This document shows, one piece after another, positions 1 to 8,724 of a DNA stretch of 51,915 nt. Below the pieces are notes generated by a model that was not told where the DNA came from, did not search any database, and saw nothing but the letters and a program-made list of their open reading frames with translations. The stretch covers positions 1 through 51,915 of the forward strand of contig JAPUIX010000028.1 of assembly GCA_027296625.1 (NCBI GenBank). The letters are read 5' to 3'. The DNA is from Gammaproteobacteria bacterium. GTDB taxonomy: Bacteria > Pseudomonadota > Gammaproteobacteria > JAKEHO01. Made by a program: the position numbers and the translations under genes. Numbering within the stretch: position 1 is the first letter of the stretch; each line of letters starts with the position of its first letter.

Positions 1-105
1 GTACAAGACAAACACGACGACGAGCACGACTACGCCGCCCACGATCCCATAGCCGAGTGCCCTTATCGTATGTTTCACTGCGCCGAATGCGAAGCGCTTC
101 ATCAT
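1..105 (-). CDS. Partial small membrane protein (N-terminus only)
   Basis: A reading frame runs from an ATG-ATG pair at 105 to the window edge, so only 35 residues are visible. They begin MMKRFAFG, followed by a short basic stretch and then a run of Val, Leu and Gly that looks like a membrane segment. It lies 22 bases after the stop of the DUF2798-like gene on the same strand, so the two may be cotranscribed. The family cannot be named from this fragment. An ordinary membrane protein start is likely, but a short spurious frame is not excluded. Confidence 0.4.
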   Translation of the reverse strand, partial: MMKRFAFGAVKHTIRALGYGIVGGVVVLVVVFVLY

Positions 106-127
106 TGCCTACTCAAGGCAGTGACTG

Positions 128-373
128 TCATCCAACTGAGATGATAATGACATCGACTAAACGCTGCACCAAGGGGCCAACGATCAAAATAAAGGGAACA
201 ACGATGATGTACGCCAGGAGAAAGCTCAGCCCCCAGATCCTAAAAAAGCCGGGACCAAAGCCCAGGTTATATGCAATGACGACACCAGTAACCAAAGACG
301 TGGTAACGAGTGCCATGATGATGGCGAACAGTATACGGTTTGCTAAGCTCGTCTGCATCGGCAACCCCCACAT
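128..373 (-). CDS. DUF2798-like small membrane protein
   Basis: The 81-residue protein has two hydrophobic segments (about residues 12-34 and 47-70) separated by a short Gly/Phe-rich loop. This is the layout of DUF2798 proteins, small inner-membrane proteins of unknown function in proteobacteria. The start MWGLPMQTSLANR gives an amphipathic N-terminus before the first membrane segment. The next gene on the same strand (start 105) also appears to be a membrane protein. The family assignment is from memory of its size and pattern. No catalytic residues are evident. Confidence 0.6.
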   Translation of the reverse strand: MWGLPMQTSLANRILFAIIMALVTTSLVTGVVIAYNLGFGPGFFRIWGLSFLLAYIIVVPFILIVGPLVQRLVDVIIISVG

Positions 374-589
374 GGTGGACGATCATGGGTTTCTCCCGGC
401 GGTAAATCGCAACCAGGCCACAGGGAGAGAAATTCATTAAGCGGGTTGCGGTTGACTCGGCGCAGCCGAATTGGGATAAGCGTGATACCACAATCGCGCT
501 TGTTTGCCTACCGGCAGACGTGCACTCCTCTCCAATGTATCATTCACCGCCTAGTCTATCGACAACGCCCTGCAGCCTCGTTCCAGATC

Positions 590-1126
590 ATGGCTAGTAT
601 CTCGAAAAATGCACGTACTCTGTTGGTGACTGGTGTGCCCGGCATCGGCAAAACGACGCTCGTCAAAAAGGTCGCCTGTGCCCTTATCGGGCGTAGGATC
701 CAGGGTTTTTTCACCGAGGAGATCCGGTCACAAGGGCGTCGACAAGGATTCCATCTCGAGGCCTTCGATGGGCAGCGGATCATTCTTGCCCATACCAACG
801 TTCAGTCGACCTACAGGCTCGGTCGCTACGGCGTCGATGTGGTGGCACTCGATAGCATCGTCAACGATGCATTACAACCAAACCCCAGTGTGGATCTCTA
901 TCTCATCGATGAGATCGGAAAGATGGAGTGCTTCTCACAGAGATTTCAACTCGCCATAACCCATCTGCTTGAGTCCAACGCGCCAATTATCGCGACCATT
1001 GCACTAAAAGGCAGTGGATTCATACAAAAAATCAAAGAGCGACCGAATGTGGCGTTACTTCAGCTCACCCGGGATAACCGAGAGGATATTCTCGATGCCG
1101 TCCTCGCTTGGACTGCTGGAAAATGA
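590..1126 (+). CDS. THEP1-family nucleoside-triphosphatase (DUF265)
   Basis: This is a 178-residue P-loop NTPase. Walker A is at residues 15-22 (GVPGIGKT) and a Walker B-like strand at about 102-108 (DLYLIDEIG), followed by the GKME segment typical of THEP1 proteins. THEP1 enzymes hydrolyse nucleoside triphosphates to diphosphates in vitro; their cellular role is unsettled. The frame is open from 446, but the first 48 codons upstream of ATG 590 are not family-like, and the protein from 590 has the expected length. It is followed on the same strand by the radical SAM gene after about 210 bases, so cotranscription is possible but unproven. Confidence 0.8.
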   Translation: MASISKNARTLLVTGVPGIGKTTLVKKVACALIGRRIQGFFTEEIRSQGRRQGFHLEAFDGQRIILAHTNVQSTYRLGRYGVDVVALDSIVNDALQPNPSVDLYLIDEIGKMECFSQRFQLAITHLLESNAPIIATIALKGSGFIQKIKERPNVALLQLTRDNREDILDAVLAWTAGK

Positions 1127-1337
1127 ACCCTCCACCACCCATCCAGCGGCCCGCGAGCCTCATTCCAACGCCAAATGAATTACCTTCCAAATCTCCTTGA
1201 CGAAGAGCATCCAATTGCCGACCATGGAATCTGCACCTCGCGTCAACAACCATCCAAGTTGCCAAAAATGCGAGGCTGTTCGGAACATCATGCGCGCCCC
1301 ATAAAATCATCCAAGATAGGAGAAGGAAAACAATCTT

Positions 1338-2882
1338 ATGAAGTTTCTCGCCGTTCATCCAAGTGCGCTCATGTACACGAAAATCTTCCTTCGGCTTGAG
1401 CCGTTGGGATTGGAAATCGTGGCTCAGGTTGTTCGAAGTGCCGGGCACGACGTGCGGCTCATCGATCTCCAGGCGGAAACCTACAAGGATTACTTTAAAA
1501 TTGTGGATAACTGGCGGCCGGATATCATCGCTTTCTCCTGCAACTACCTCGCCAACGTTCCGGAAATTGTCGATCTCGCGAAGGCAACTAAAAAGAAACG
1601 CCCCAATAGTTTTGTCTTCGTAGGTGGGCACAGTGCATCCTTTATTGCTGAAGAGTTCATCGAACATGGCGGCGGTGCCATCGATTGCGTTTTAAAGGGT
1701 GAAGGTGAAGCGTCGGTCGTTAAGCTTGTGGACGCCATACGCTACGACCGTTCTGCAATCGGCCAGATTCCGGGGGTTGTTTCCGAGCACGGGAATGGCC
1801 CGCCTCCTCTGTTCGTCCAAAGTCTTGATGACGTTCAACCGGCGCGTGACCTGTTGCGCAACCGGCGAAAATACTTTATTGGTTTGCTCGATCCAGCAGC
1901 CTCTATTGAGTTCACTCGAGGTTGCCCCTGGGACTGCTCGTTTTGCAGTGCATGGACCTTCTACGGCCGAAGCTACCGAATGGTCACTCCGGAAAAGGCC
2001 ATCGAAGACCTCGCCCATATAAAAGAACCCGGCATTTTTATTGTTGACGACGTAGCGTTCATTCAAGCCAAGCACGGTTTTGCAATCGGCGAAGCCATCG
2101 CACGGAAAGGCATCAAGAAAAAATTCTATCTGGAAACCCGGACGGATGTGTTACTGCGCAACAAGGATGTTTTCAAATTCTGGAAAGAACTTGGCCTTGA
2201 ATACATGTTCCTGGGACTGGAGGCAATCGATTCCGAAGGACTCAAAAAGTATCGCAAACGCGCCACGTTGGACGACAATTTTGCTGCGTTAGAATATGCT
2301 CGCTCTTTAGGGATCACGGTCGCCATCAATCTCATCGCCGATCCAGACTGGGACCGCGAACGTTTCGATGTAGTACGCCGATGGTGTTTAGAGATCCCGG
2401 AGATTGTAAACATCTCGGTAAATACGCCATACCCAGGCACGGAAACCTGGCACACGGAATCGCGCAGAGTAACAAGCCGGGATTACCGCTTGTATGACAT
2501 TCAACACTGCGTCCTTCCGACCAAACTATCGCTCCCGGAGTTCTATGAGGAGCTCGTCAAGACTCAGGATGTATTAAATAAGAAACACCTAGGCTGGCAA
2601 GCGCTGAAATCCACCGCCGCGCTTGCAATGGGGCATGTGCTGCGTGGTCAAACCAACTTCGTCAAAATGCTCTGGAAATTTAACAGCATCTACAATCCCA
2701 AGCTTCAGCTGGCTGACCACGAGATGGCGGTCGAATATGAAATGAGACTTCCACCGCCAGCGAAAGAAAAAGTCGATCCGAAACTGCTCTATGTTCACGC
2801 TGCACGGGATCGCGCGGGTCGGTCGATTGATGAAGCAACTGAAGATTTCGTCAATCAGACTCGAATGGGAACAAGTATCTAA
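1338..2882 (+). CDS. hpnR: B12-binding radical SAM protein, probable hopanoid C-3 methylase HpnR
   Basis: The 514-residue protein has an N-terminal cobalamin-binding-like Rossmann region (about 1-135, with HPSALMYTKIFLRLEPLGLE near the start). A radical SAM core begins at the CxxxCxxC cluster motif, Cys196, Cys200 and Cys203, and a C-terminal region follows. Length and N-terminal sequence fit HpnR, the S-adenosylmethionine and cobalamin-dependent enzyme that methylates bacteriohopanepolyols at C-3, known from aerobic methanotrophs and some other bacteria. A Shine-Dalgarno-like AGGAGAAGG lies about 11 bases before the ATG. No other hopanoid gene is in the window, so the substrate is inferred from recognition of the protein. 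A related B12-radical SAM methylase is the main alternative. Confidence 0.8.
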   Translation: MKFLAVHPSALMYTKIFLRLEPLGLEIVAQVVRSAGHDVRLIDLQAETYKDYFKIVDNWRPDIIAFSCNYLANVPEIVDLAKATKKKRPNSFVFVGGHSASFIAEEFIEHGGGAIDCVLKGEGEASVVKLVDAIRYDRSAIGQIPGVVSEHGNGPPPLFVQSLDDVQPARDLLRNRRKYFIGLLDPAASIEFTRGCPWDCSFCSAWTFYGRSYRMVTPEKAIEDLAHIKEPGIFIVDDVAFIQAKHGFAIGEAIARKGIKKKFYLETRTDVLLRNKDVFKFWKELGLEYMFLGLEAIDSEGLKKYRKRATLDDNFAALEYARSLGITVAINLIADPDWDRERFDVVRRWCLEIPEIVNISVNTPYPGTETWHTESRRVTSRDYRLYDIQHCVLPTKLSLPEFYEELVKTQDVLNKKHLGWQALKSTAALAMGHVLRGQTNFVKMLWKFNSIYNPKLQLADHEMAVEYEMRLPPPAKEKVDPKLLYVHAARDRAGRSIDEATEDFVNQTRMGTSI

Positions 2883-2978
2883 TTCAGCAAGCCAAAGCTG
2901 GCAGTCACGCAATACAACAGAATACCCCTTAGTTGATCAGCGTCCTAAAAACGCCTGGGCTAACGCCTATAGAAGCTA

Positions 2979-3626
2979 TTACGCCGCATTGCCCCACAGT
3001 TCCTCAAGCCGTTGATCCCGGCCACAATGGTATCGGTAGAACTTGTAACGAAGGGGATTCTTTTTATAGTAATCCTGATGATATTCCTGTGCGGCGTAGA
3101 ACTCAGTCGCAGGAGTAATCTCAGTGACAACAGGTTGCTGAAACGGCTTGGTTTGCTCTATACGGTCTTTTGACTGCTCGGCGAGACGCTTCTGTTCTGC
3201 GTCGTGATAGAAGATCTCGGTGCGGTACTGCCTCCCTGTATCGCAAAATTGCCTATCCGGGGTCGTAGGATCGACATTACGCCAGAACACTTCCAGCAAC
3301 TTCTCATAGCTGATCTTTTCCGGATCGTAAACAATCTCAACCGCCTCCGCGTGCCCGGTGCCACCCGCCGAAACCTCCTTATACGTTACATTCTTAGTAT
3401 GACCTCCCGTGTAACCTGAGGTCGTCGAGATAACGCCGTCGAGCGTGTCAAAGGGCGGCTCCATGCACCAGAAACACCCTCCGGCGAATGTGGCCTTAGC
3501 AAGGTTTGCACTATCGAGGGGCTTAACCGGATCGCCTTCAGCCATTCCGGACAAACTCACCACAAGGAGCGCAGCCACCGCGAGCACCCCAAAAATACCC
3601 AGCTTCTTCATCATCCCATTCTCCAC
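2979..3626 (-). CDS. msrA: Exported peptide-methionine (S)-S-oxide reductase
   Basis: MsrA reduces methionine-S-sulfoxide in damaged proteins. The GCFWC active-site motif is present with Cys51 and Cys54 (numbered from 3626), followed by family segments such as GYTGGHTKN and the C-terminal QEYHQDYY. Residues 5-30 form a signal peptide (MMKK, then a hydrophobic run ending SLSG), so the enzyme is probably exported to the periplasm, unlike the cytosolic E. coli MsrA. The start may be ATG 3626 or the ATG-ATG pair at 3614; both have purine-rich ribosome sites (AGAGGTGG, GGAG). No lipobox Cys is seen. No msrB is adjacent. Confidence 0.93.
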   Translation of the reverse strand: MENGMMKKLGIFGVLAVAALLVVSLSGMAEGDPVKPLDSANLAKATFAGGCFWCMEPPFDTLDGVISTTSGYTGGHTKNVTYKEVSAGGTGHAEAVEIVYDPEKISYEKLLEVFWRNVDPTTPDRQFCDTGRQYRTEIFYHDAEQKRLAEQSKDRIEQTKPFQQPVVTEITPATEFYAAQEYHQDYYKKNPLRYKFYRYHCGRDQRLEELWGNAA

Positions 3627-3706
3627 CTCTTCATCATGCCAGATTAGACTGCATCCGACCCTTTTAGTTTTTCACCACCAGAAATGCGTTCATCGGCCCA
3701 CGAACG

Positions 3707-4405
3707 TTACCAGTTTTCTCGAAAAGGCCTGAGATCCAGCTCAAACGTCCAGGCTGATGTTGGTTGTTTGGTAAGAAAGTAAACCGACTCCGCAATGTCC
3801 TCGGGACTCATAAAAAATTCGTCAGGCTTATCAGGCATTGAGGTTCGTGTCTTTTCAAGGTCTATCACCCCATCGATAATCACATAGGAGACGTGGATCT
3901 TGTCGGAGCCTAAAAGACGTGCCATCGATTGGGCCAGGCTTCGTTGTGCGGCTTTCGCCGAGGCGAACGGTGTGAAATTCACACCACCTCTTAATGAGGC
4001 TGTCGCCCCAATGATGACGATATTGCCACCTCCGCCAGCGCGCATATCCGGCACGACCTGCTGCGACGCAACTAGACACCCCAATGCGTTTATACGCCAC
4101 GCCTTTTCGAAACCAGCGGCTGTCGTGTTATCAAAATCGGTGAAATCACCTGCGCCCGCGTTGTAGATGAGCGCATCAACCGACCCGAGCTCTGATCTGA
4201 TCCGGCCGAAAACATCTTGAATGTTATTCAAATCCGTGACATCGCATCTGTACGCCCTGGAACCGTCTATCTCTCTTTCAAGTCCCGCGAGAAAATCTTT
4301 ATTCCTTGCTAGAAGTGCTACGTTGTGTCCTTCCGCGGCAAACTTTCGTGCGAATGCAGCCCCGTTCCCGGGCCCAACGCCCACCACCGCGCAGACCGGT
4401 CTCAT
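3707..4405 (-). CDS. Short-chain dehydrogenase/reductase family protein with Phe for catalytic Tyr
   Basis: The 232-residue SDR fold has a glycine-rich nucleotide-binding segment GVGPGNGAAF (residues 9-18), a NAG motif (82-84) and a Ser in the IIGATAS strand. The usual YxxxK reads F147-A-S-A-K151, so the catalytic tyrosine is phenylalanine. SDR subgroups with FASAK or FAAAK are known to me, so this may be a family trait rather than decay. The substrate is unknown. ATG 4405 has GAGG upstream and is preferred over the longer frame from 4453, whose extra 16 residues are not SDR-like. The L7/L12-like gene lies just upstream on the same strand and may share a transcript. Confidence 0.8.
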   Translation of the reverse strand: MRPVCAVVGVGPGNGAAFARKFAAEGHNVALLARNKDFLAGLEREIDGSRAYRCDVTDLNNIQDVFGRIRSELGSVDALIYNAGAGDFTDFDNTTAAGFEKAWRINALGCLVASQQVVPDMRAGGGGNIVIIGATASLRGGVNFTPFASAKAAQRSLAQSMARLLGSDKIHVSYVIIDGVIDLEKTRTSMPDKPDEFFMSPEDIAESVYFLTKQPTSAWTFELDLRPFRENW

Positions 4406-4465
4406 TATTATGAGTTCCTCGTATTCATTCTCACTTGCTAATCGATGTCCCAAAAAATGTTTACG

Positions 4466-4732
4466 TTAGCTGAAATGGCTGTAGGCTGCCACAATCAACC
4501 CAATGATGATGACAAGGAATAACAAGCCTCTGGGCGATCCGCTCGAGCGCCTTTTTAATCGATAAACATGCGGATTCTCATTAATAAAGGCATCGACAGT
4601 CTCTTTGGCATCTTTTAGACCAATGCCTCGTGCCATTCTTAATCGCTTTATTGCTTGAATCTTGTGCCCAGCATGGAGTAAATCAATGACTTCAGCAGGG
4701 AGCTCCGAGTTTGTGGATTGTTCGCTGCTCAC
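4466..4732 (-). CDS. Membrane-anchored ribosomal protein L7/L12 C-terminal-like protein
   Basis: This 88-residue protein has two parts. Residues about 12-55 (LPAEVIDLLHAGHKIQAIKR, then GIGLKDAKETVDAF) resemble the C-terminal domain of ribosomal protein L7/L12, including its typical LKEAK/VE-like helix. Residues about 68-86 form one transmembrane helix (GLLFLVIIIGLIVAAY). Such stand-alone domains on a membrane tail are seen in bacteria and have no known function. The stop is about 60 bases before the SDR start on the same strand. It is unlikely to be a true ribosomal protein because the N-terminal dimerisation domain and hinge are absent. Confidence 0.7.
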   Translation of the reverse strand: MSSEQSTNSELPAEVIDLLHAGHKIQAIKRLRMARGIGLKDAKETVDAFINENPHVYRLKRRSSGSPRGLLFLVIIIGLIVAAYSHFS

Positions 4733-4904
4733 AACCCTTTCCCAAAATCACATTATATCATCCACATTGTCCGACTATCGCGTACGCTGCCTGTACTCAC
4801 ATTGAGCCCGACAAAGATGTTTCAACACGATCTGCCAATCGGGTCTCGAAGCCAGAATCTCACCACACCTGTCTTGGGAACAGGAAATAATCGTAGCCAG
4901 AAGA

Positions 4905-4935
4905 ATAAAAAACGCCGGCACACTTGTGCCGGCGT
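4905..4935 (-). terminator. Rho-independent terminator after the SnoaL-like gene
   Basis: The arms ACGCCGGCAC (4912-4921) and GTGCCGGCGT (4926-4935) pair perfectly around a four-base loop. Reading on the minus strand, the stem is followed by TTTTTTATT (4911 to about 4903). It lies about 50 bases downstream of the stop of the minus-strand gene at 4983-5426. Confidence 0.88.
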
Positions 4936-4982
4936 CCTGCCCTTAATGCAGCGTAGGGCTACGAAGCCATCAACATCGCTTA

Positions 4983-5426
4983 TTAGTTCCAGTTCTGCAG
5001 TCGCGTCTTCCAGGTCCCGTCTTCCTGACGCTCCAGAACGTTGACAAGATTCCCTTCATAATAATAGCTGCGGCCGTCTCTCGGCGTACGGAACGCCGAC
5101 CATGTCGCGGCGACGTAAATCAAGTCGCCATCTCCGTAAATTTCAACGATTTCGACACTGTGATTGCCCCATCCGATATTAATCAGGGCCTCCCAGAAGC
5201 CGCGGATGTCCTGAGCACCAAGACGTGCGGAACCCGACGACGTTAACAGGATCGCATCCTGAGCATACAGCGCTGTTAAAGCCGAGGCGTCGCCACGGTT
5301 AAAGGCGCTATTCCACTTGACGATATTAGCCTCAGCGACTTTGCGGATATCCTCAGATTCATCGACATAGCCTTCAGCAACGGCCGCAAACGTGAGTAAG
5401 AACATGACACTTAGCAGTCGTTTCAT
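4983..5426 (-). CDS. Exported SnoaL-like / DUF4440 (NTF2-fold) protein
   Basis: The 147-residue protein starts with a signal peptide (MKRLLSVMFLLTFAAVAEG), followed by one NTF2-like alpha+beta domain. The segments FNRGDASALTALYAQDAILL and GAQDIRGFW are characteristic of the SnoaL/DUF4440 group, and the domain ends with DGTWKTRLQNWN. These domains bind small ligands or act as ketosteroid-isomerase-like enzymes; the ligand here cannot be read. The gene is divergent from the LysR regulator at 5664, with a 237-base shared upstream region, which often means the regulator controls the neighbour. A strong terminator lies just after the stop. Confidence 0.75.
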   Translation of the reverse strand: MKRLLSVMFLLTFAAVAEGYVDESEDIRKVAEANIVKWNSAFNRGDASALTALYAQDAILLTSSGSARLGAQDIRGFWEALINIGWGNHSVEIVEIYGDGDLIYVAATWSAFRTPRDGRSYYYEGNLVNVLERQEDGTWKTRLQNWN

Positions 5427-5663
5427 AATCTCTCTCCAAGATTTGCCTATCGGAATCTGCCCTTCGGAAGGACCCTACAGCCACCTTCCAAGCTTTCGCT
5501 TCATCAGGGCTGATGTTAGAATTGTTGCAATGCACCATTCACACTGCTACAAGGCACAAAGCATAGGGTCTGGCCAAGCACCGAACAACACCATGTTGGT
5601 TAATAGATTGTTTCTTATTGGGAAGGGAACTAACGCTGAAAGGTGCACACATAAGGTGGACAC

Positions 5664-6569
5664 ATGGATAAGCTGACAAGCATGAAGGTCTTCACCCAGA
5701 TCGCCAAGGCGAAAACCTTCGCTGGGGCAGCGGAGCAACTTGGCATGTCGCGAGCCATGGTATCGAAGCATGTGCTTCGGTTAGAAAATAGTCTCGGTGT
5801 GAGGCTACTAAACCGCACGACACGGCGGCTCAGCCTCACGGAGGTTGGAACCGCCTATCACGAGCGATGTGTTCAGATCCTTGCTGAGGTCGAAGAGACC
5901 GAGCTTGCTGTGACCCAGCTGAACTCGGAACCGAGGGGCACACTTAATATCGATTCGCCAACGTCGTTTGGCACATTCCACCTGGCACCTGCGATCGCGG
6001 AGTTCATACACCTCTATCCAGACATGAAAGTTAATTTAACCCTCACTGACCGCGCCGTTGACTTGGCCGAAGAAGGGCTCGATGTCGCCATCCGAGTCGG
6101 AAAGCTACCCGATTCCAGTTTAATCGCACGGAAGCTTGCGCCCGCCCACATGATCGTCTGTGGTTCCCCTGAATACCTAAAGCGCCGCGGTGTGCCTCAA
6201 CATCCGGATGACCTCAAAAATCACAACTGTCTCCTTTACTCATTGCGAACGCCGCAAAATGAGTGGCAATTCAATGTCTCCGGGCATGAGTGTTCGGTCC
6301 GCGTATCGGGCAATCTAAAGTCACACGTCGGTGATTCCCTACGCCTTGCAGCCATTCACGGACTTGGCTTGATCCTTCAGCCAACGTATATGGTTGGAAA
6401 AGATCTACGCTCGGGAAAACTGCAGGCTGTACTGGCTGACTATGAGCCCACAGCAAAGGATATAAATGCCGTCTATCTACACCGGAGGCACCTATCTGCA
6501 AAGGTGCGCACGTTCGTGGATTTCTTGCAAGCGCGCTTTCAGCCAACCCCGTACTGGGACGAATGGTAA
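5664..6569 (+). CDS. LysR-family transcriptional regulator
   Basis: At 301 residues it has the standard LysR size. The N-terminal winged helix-turn-helix covers about residues 1-60 (MDKLTSMKVFTQIAKAKTFA, then AAEQLGMSRAMVSKHVLRLE and LLNRTTRRLSLTEVG). The effector-binding domain starts at about 90 with GTLNIDSPTSFG, in the subgroup that includes many AaeR/DmlR-like proteins. It is divergent from the exported SnoaL-like gene and followed by a solute-binding protein gene, either of which could be its target. No effector can be assigned. Confidence 0.9.
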   Translation: MDKLTSMKVFTQIAKAKTFAGAAEQLGMSRAMVSKHVLRLENSLGVRLLNRTTRRLSLTEVGTAYHERCVQILAEVEETELAVTQLNSEPRGTLNIDSPTSFGTFHLAPAIAEFIHLYPDMKVNLTLTDRAVDLAEEGLDVAIRVGKLPDSSLIARKLAPAHMIVCGSPEYLKRRGVPQHPDDLKNHNCLLYSLRTPQNEWQFNVSGHECSVRVSGNLKSHVGDSLRLAAIHGLGLILQPTYMVGKDLRSGKLQAVLADYEPTAKDINAVYLHRRHLSAKVRTFVDFLQARFQPTPYWDEW

Positions 6570-6752
6570 ATCTAACTTTATTGGCGCTTGCAATTTTTCG
6601 AACCCATTCGTTGAACCGCCGTCCGAATGGAGACTACGCTATATCTTTGGTCGTTCTCCTTCTCGGCGGTGGGATTTTTTGCGTATTGATCGTACGTTCA
6701 AATAATCTCAACAAGCAGACAAAGATGCTACAGCGGTCAGGAGCAATGCAGA

Positions 6753-7490
6753 ATGAAAGAAATTATTGCGATCCTCGTCATATTCCTCGTTCTCTCAAGC
6801 GCGAGCGTTACGTCTGCCAGCGAATTGAAGGTAACTGCGAGCACTTGGCCGCCATACGTCGACCCACAGCTCCCTGAGAGTGGCCTGGTAATCAATATTG
6901 TAAACGTAGCCCTAACAAGAGCTGGGTATACGACTACTGTCACGTTTGACACTTGGCCGCGAGCTTTAGAAGGAACAAAAATAGGTATCTATGATTTCAT
7001 CGCAGGGGCCTGGTACAGCGATGAGCGATCCGAGTATCTCGCCTTTAGTCAACCCTTTATCATCAACGAAGTGAAATTTATCAAGAGAAAAGGTCGCCCT
7101 ATTGTTTACAACACCCTGGAGGACTTGCGCGGCTTGGTGATTGGGATCGTGCGGGATTATGCCTATGGGGCCGAATTCGACAACGCGACCTATTTAATCA
7201 AAGTGCCACAAAACCACGTTATTCAAAACCTGAACAATCTTTTTTTAGGCCGAATCGATCTAACCTTAGCTGACAAACGTGTCGCGCGGTATGAATTAAG
7301 GCAATACATGAGTGGGGATATGAGTGAATTAGCATTTCTGCCGAAGCCACTGAGCGCAAAGGGTTTACACATCGCTGTAAGTAAGCGACGTCCTGATCAT
7401 GCAAAGATCGTTTCTGATTTTGATTCAGCGATCACCGCCATGAAGAAAGACGGCACCTACATGGAAATTATGAAAAAGCACGGATTCTGA
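6753..7490 (+). CDS. Extracellular solute-binding protein, family 3 (SBP_bac_3-like)
   Basis: The 245-residue protein has a signal peptide (about 1-22, MKEIIAILVIFLVLSSASVTS) and a family 3 periplasmic-binding fold: WPPYVDPQLPESGLVINIVN near the N-terminus, ERSEYLAFSQPF in the middle and DGTYMEIMKKHGF at the end. Family 3 proteins bind polar amino acids or related solutes. No ABC permease or ATPase gene is adjacent, so it may be an orphan receptor or serve a distant transporter. It is convergent with the AI-2E-family gene, leaving only 13 bases between stops. Confidence 0.82.
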   Translation: MKEIIAILVIFLVLSSASVTSASELKVTASTWPPYVDPQLPESGLVINIVNVALTRAGYTTTVTFDTWPRALEGTKIGIYDFIAGAWYSDERSEYLAFSQPFIINEVKFIKRKGRPIVYNTLEDLRGLVIGIVRDYAYGAEFDNATYLIKVPQNHVIQNLNNLFLGRIDLTLADKRVARYELRQYMSGDMSELAFLPKPLSAKGLHIAVSKRRPDHAKIVSDFDSAITAMKKDGTYMEIMKKHGF

Positions 7491-7503
7491 TGATAAGGCC
7501 GAA

Positions 7504-8625
7504 TTACTGAACATCCCCAGGCGATGGCGTGGCTACATCAGCCTCACTCCCATCTGGAAGTGGGCCTTCAGCTGGCGTGGCTGAGGCTGCGTCCCCATAG
7601 GTCTCCGATCCAAGCAAGATTGCCACCCACCGCGTATGTTCACTGCTATCCAGCGCAATCTTAACAGCCATCGTCAGCGGCACGGATAGGAACATACCGA
7701 CCGGTCCCAATACCCATCCCCAGAACACGAGTGAGAAGAACACAACCAGCGTTGATAAACCGAGGCTGCGTCCAAGTACCCGCGGTTCGATCACGATACC
7801 GATTACTACGTTGACCACAACATACCCGAGACCACTCCACAGCGCCGCACCAACCCCAAGCTGAAGGAATGCCAAAAGTACGGCTGGCACGGCAGCAATA
7901 ATGGAACCGATGTTGGGTACGAAGTTGAGCAAAAATGCCAACAATCCCCACACCACAGCAAAATCAACCCCAAGGATCGCAAGCCAAATGGCAACGGCGA
8001 TTCCCGTCGCGAGACCGGTCCACGTCTTGATCCACATGTAATGTTTGATATTCGTGATGACCTTGCCGAATTGCGCAATCGACGCTTGTGAACCACGCAA
8101 CACGGCATCCAACTTCGCGGGAAAGCTTGACGCCTCGAATAGAATAAAAATCACCGCAATCAGGATAAGGAATATATTGGTCAAAACACTACGCAAGGCA
8201 TTCAACATACCGGCAAACCAGCCTATCGCTTTCGCCGGGTCCAGGGAATCCAGGAACGCCTGCGCGGGTAGGGTGACACCCTTTGCCTGAAACCACGCAA
8301 TCAATGCCGCCATATCCTCTTGGAGACGAGCCTGGTAAACAGGAAGCGACTTAGAAAAATCATCCATTGAAGTGCCGACCATTGCGCCCATGCCAAATGC
8401 AATCCCAAGAATCCCTGCAATCACAACGATCATGGCCAGCCAGTTGGGGAAGCCTTTCCGCCGCAACCAGAATAAGGGCGGGGCGCTGATGATTGCGATA
8501 AAAAGTGACAAAAGGAGCGGCACGAGAATGACACTGGAAGCACGCATCCCCGCAACGACGATCACAAACGCTGCTGCGATAATCAGAATACGTACGCCTA
8601 CTGATTGTGTGCTGTCAAGGATCAC
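7504..8625 (-). CDS. AI-2E family transporter (PerM/YdiK-like)
   Basis: The 373-residue polytopic membrane protein follows the AI-2E exporter family plan: two N-terminal helices (ILIIAAAFVIVVAGM, then VILVPLLLSLFIAIISAPP), a soluble segment at about 90-140, and a C-terminal bundle containing GLLAFLLNFVPNIGSIIAAV, the hallmark segment of the family, and GPVGMFLSVPL. Members include TqsA, proposed to export autoinducer-2, and many proteins of unknown cargo. A soluble tail rich in Pro, Asp and Ala (about 345-373) ends the protein. No luxS or lsr gene is near, so autoinducer export is not supported. Confidence 0.88.
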   Translation of the reverse strand: MILDSTQSVGVRILIIAAAFVIVVAGMRASSVILVPLLLSLFIAIISAPPLFWLRRKGFPNWLAMIVVIAGILGIAFGMGAMVGTSMDDFSKSLPVYQARLQEDMAALIAWFQAKGVTLPAQAFLDSLDPAKAIGWFAGMLNALRSVLTNIFLILIAVIFILFEASSFPAKLDAVLRGSQASIAQFGKVITNIKHYMWIKTWTGLATGIAVAIWLAILGVDFAVVWGLLAFLLNFVPNIGSIIAAVPAVLLAFLQLGVGAALWSGLGYVVVNVVIGIVIEPRVLGRSLGLSTLVVFFSLVFWGWVLGPVGMFLSVPLTMAVKIALDSSEHTRWVAILLGSETYGDAASATPAEGPLPDGSEADVATPSPGDVQ

Positions 8626-8724
8626 GCTAGTGGTTTAACAAATATCCTTGCCTATCTGCCCAGCAAAGATGACCTAAAAAACTCCTGGAGTTTTAATCTT
8701 GTAAAGAATGTCGATTACAGTAAA

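Noticed and set aside
3969-3985. Perfect 17-base palindrome GGTGTGAAATTCACACC
   Set aside because: It lies inside the SDR coding region, where the codons give GVNF, and its 3-base centre does not fit the CRP spacing; probably coincidence.
6563-6877. 104-codon plus-strand ORF with a hydrophobic stretch between the LysR and solute-binding genes
   Set aside because: It starts inside the LysR gene end and overruns the signal peptide of the solute-binding protein by 125 bases. Its second half is a shadow of that gene, and no ribosome site supports it.
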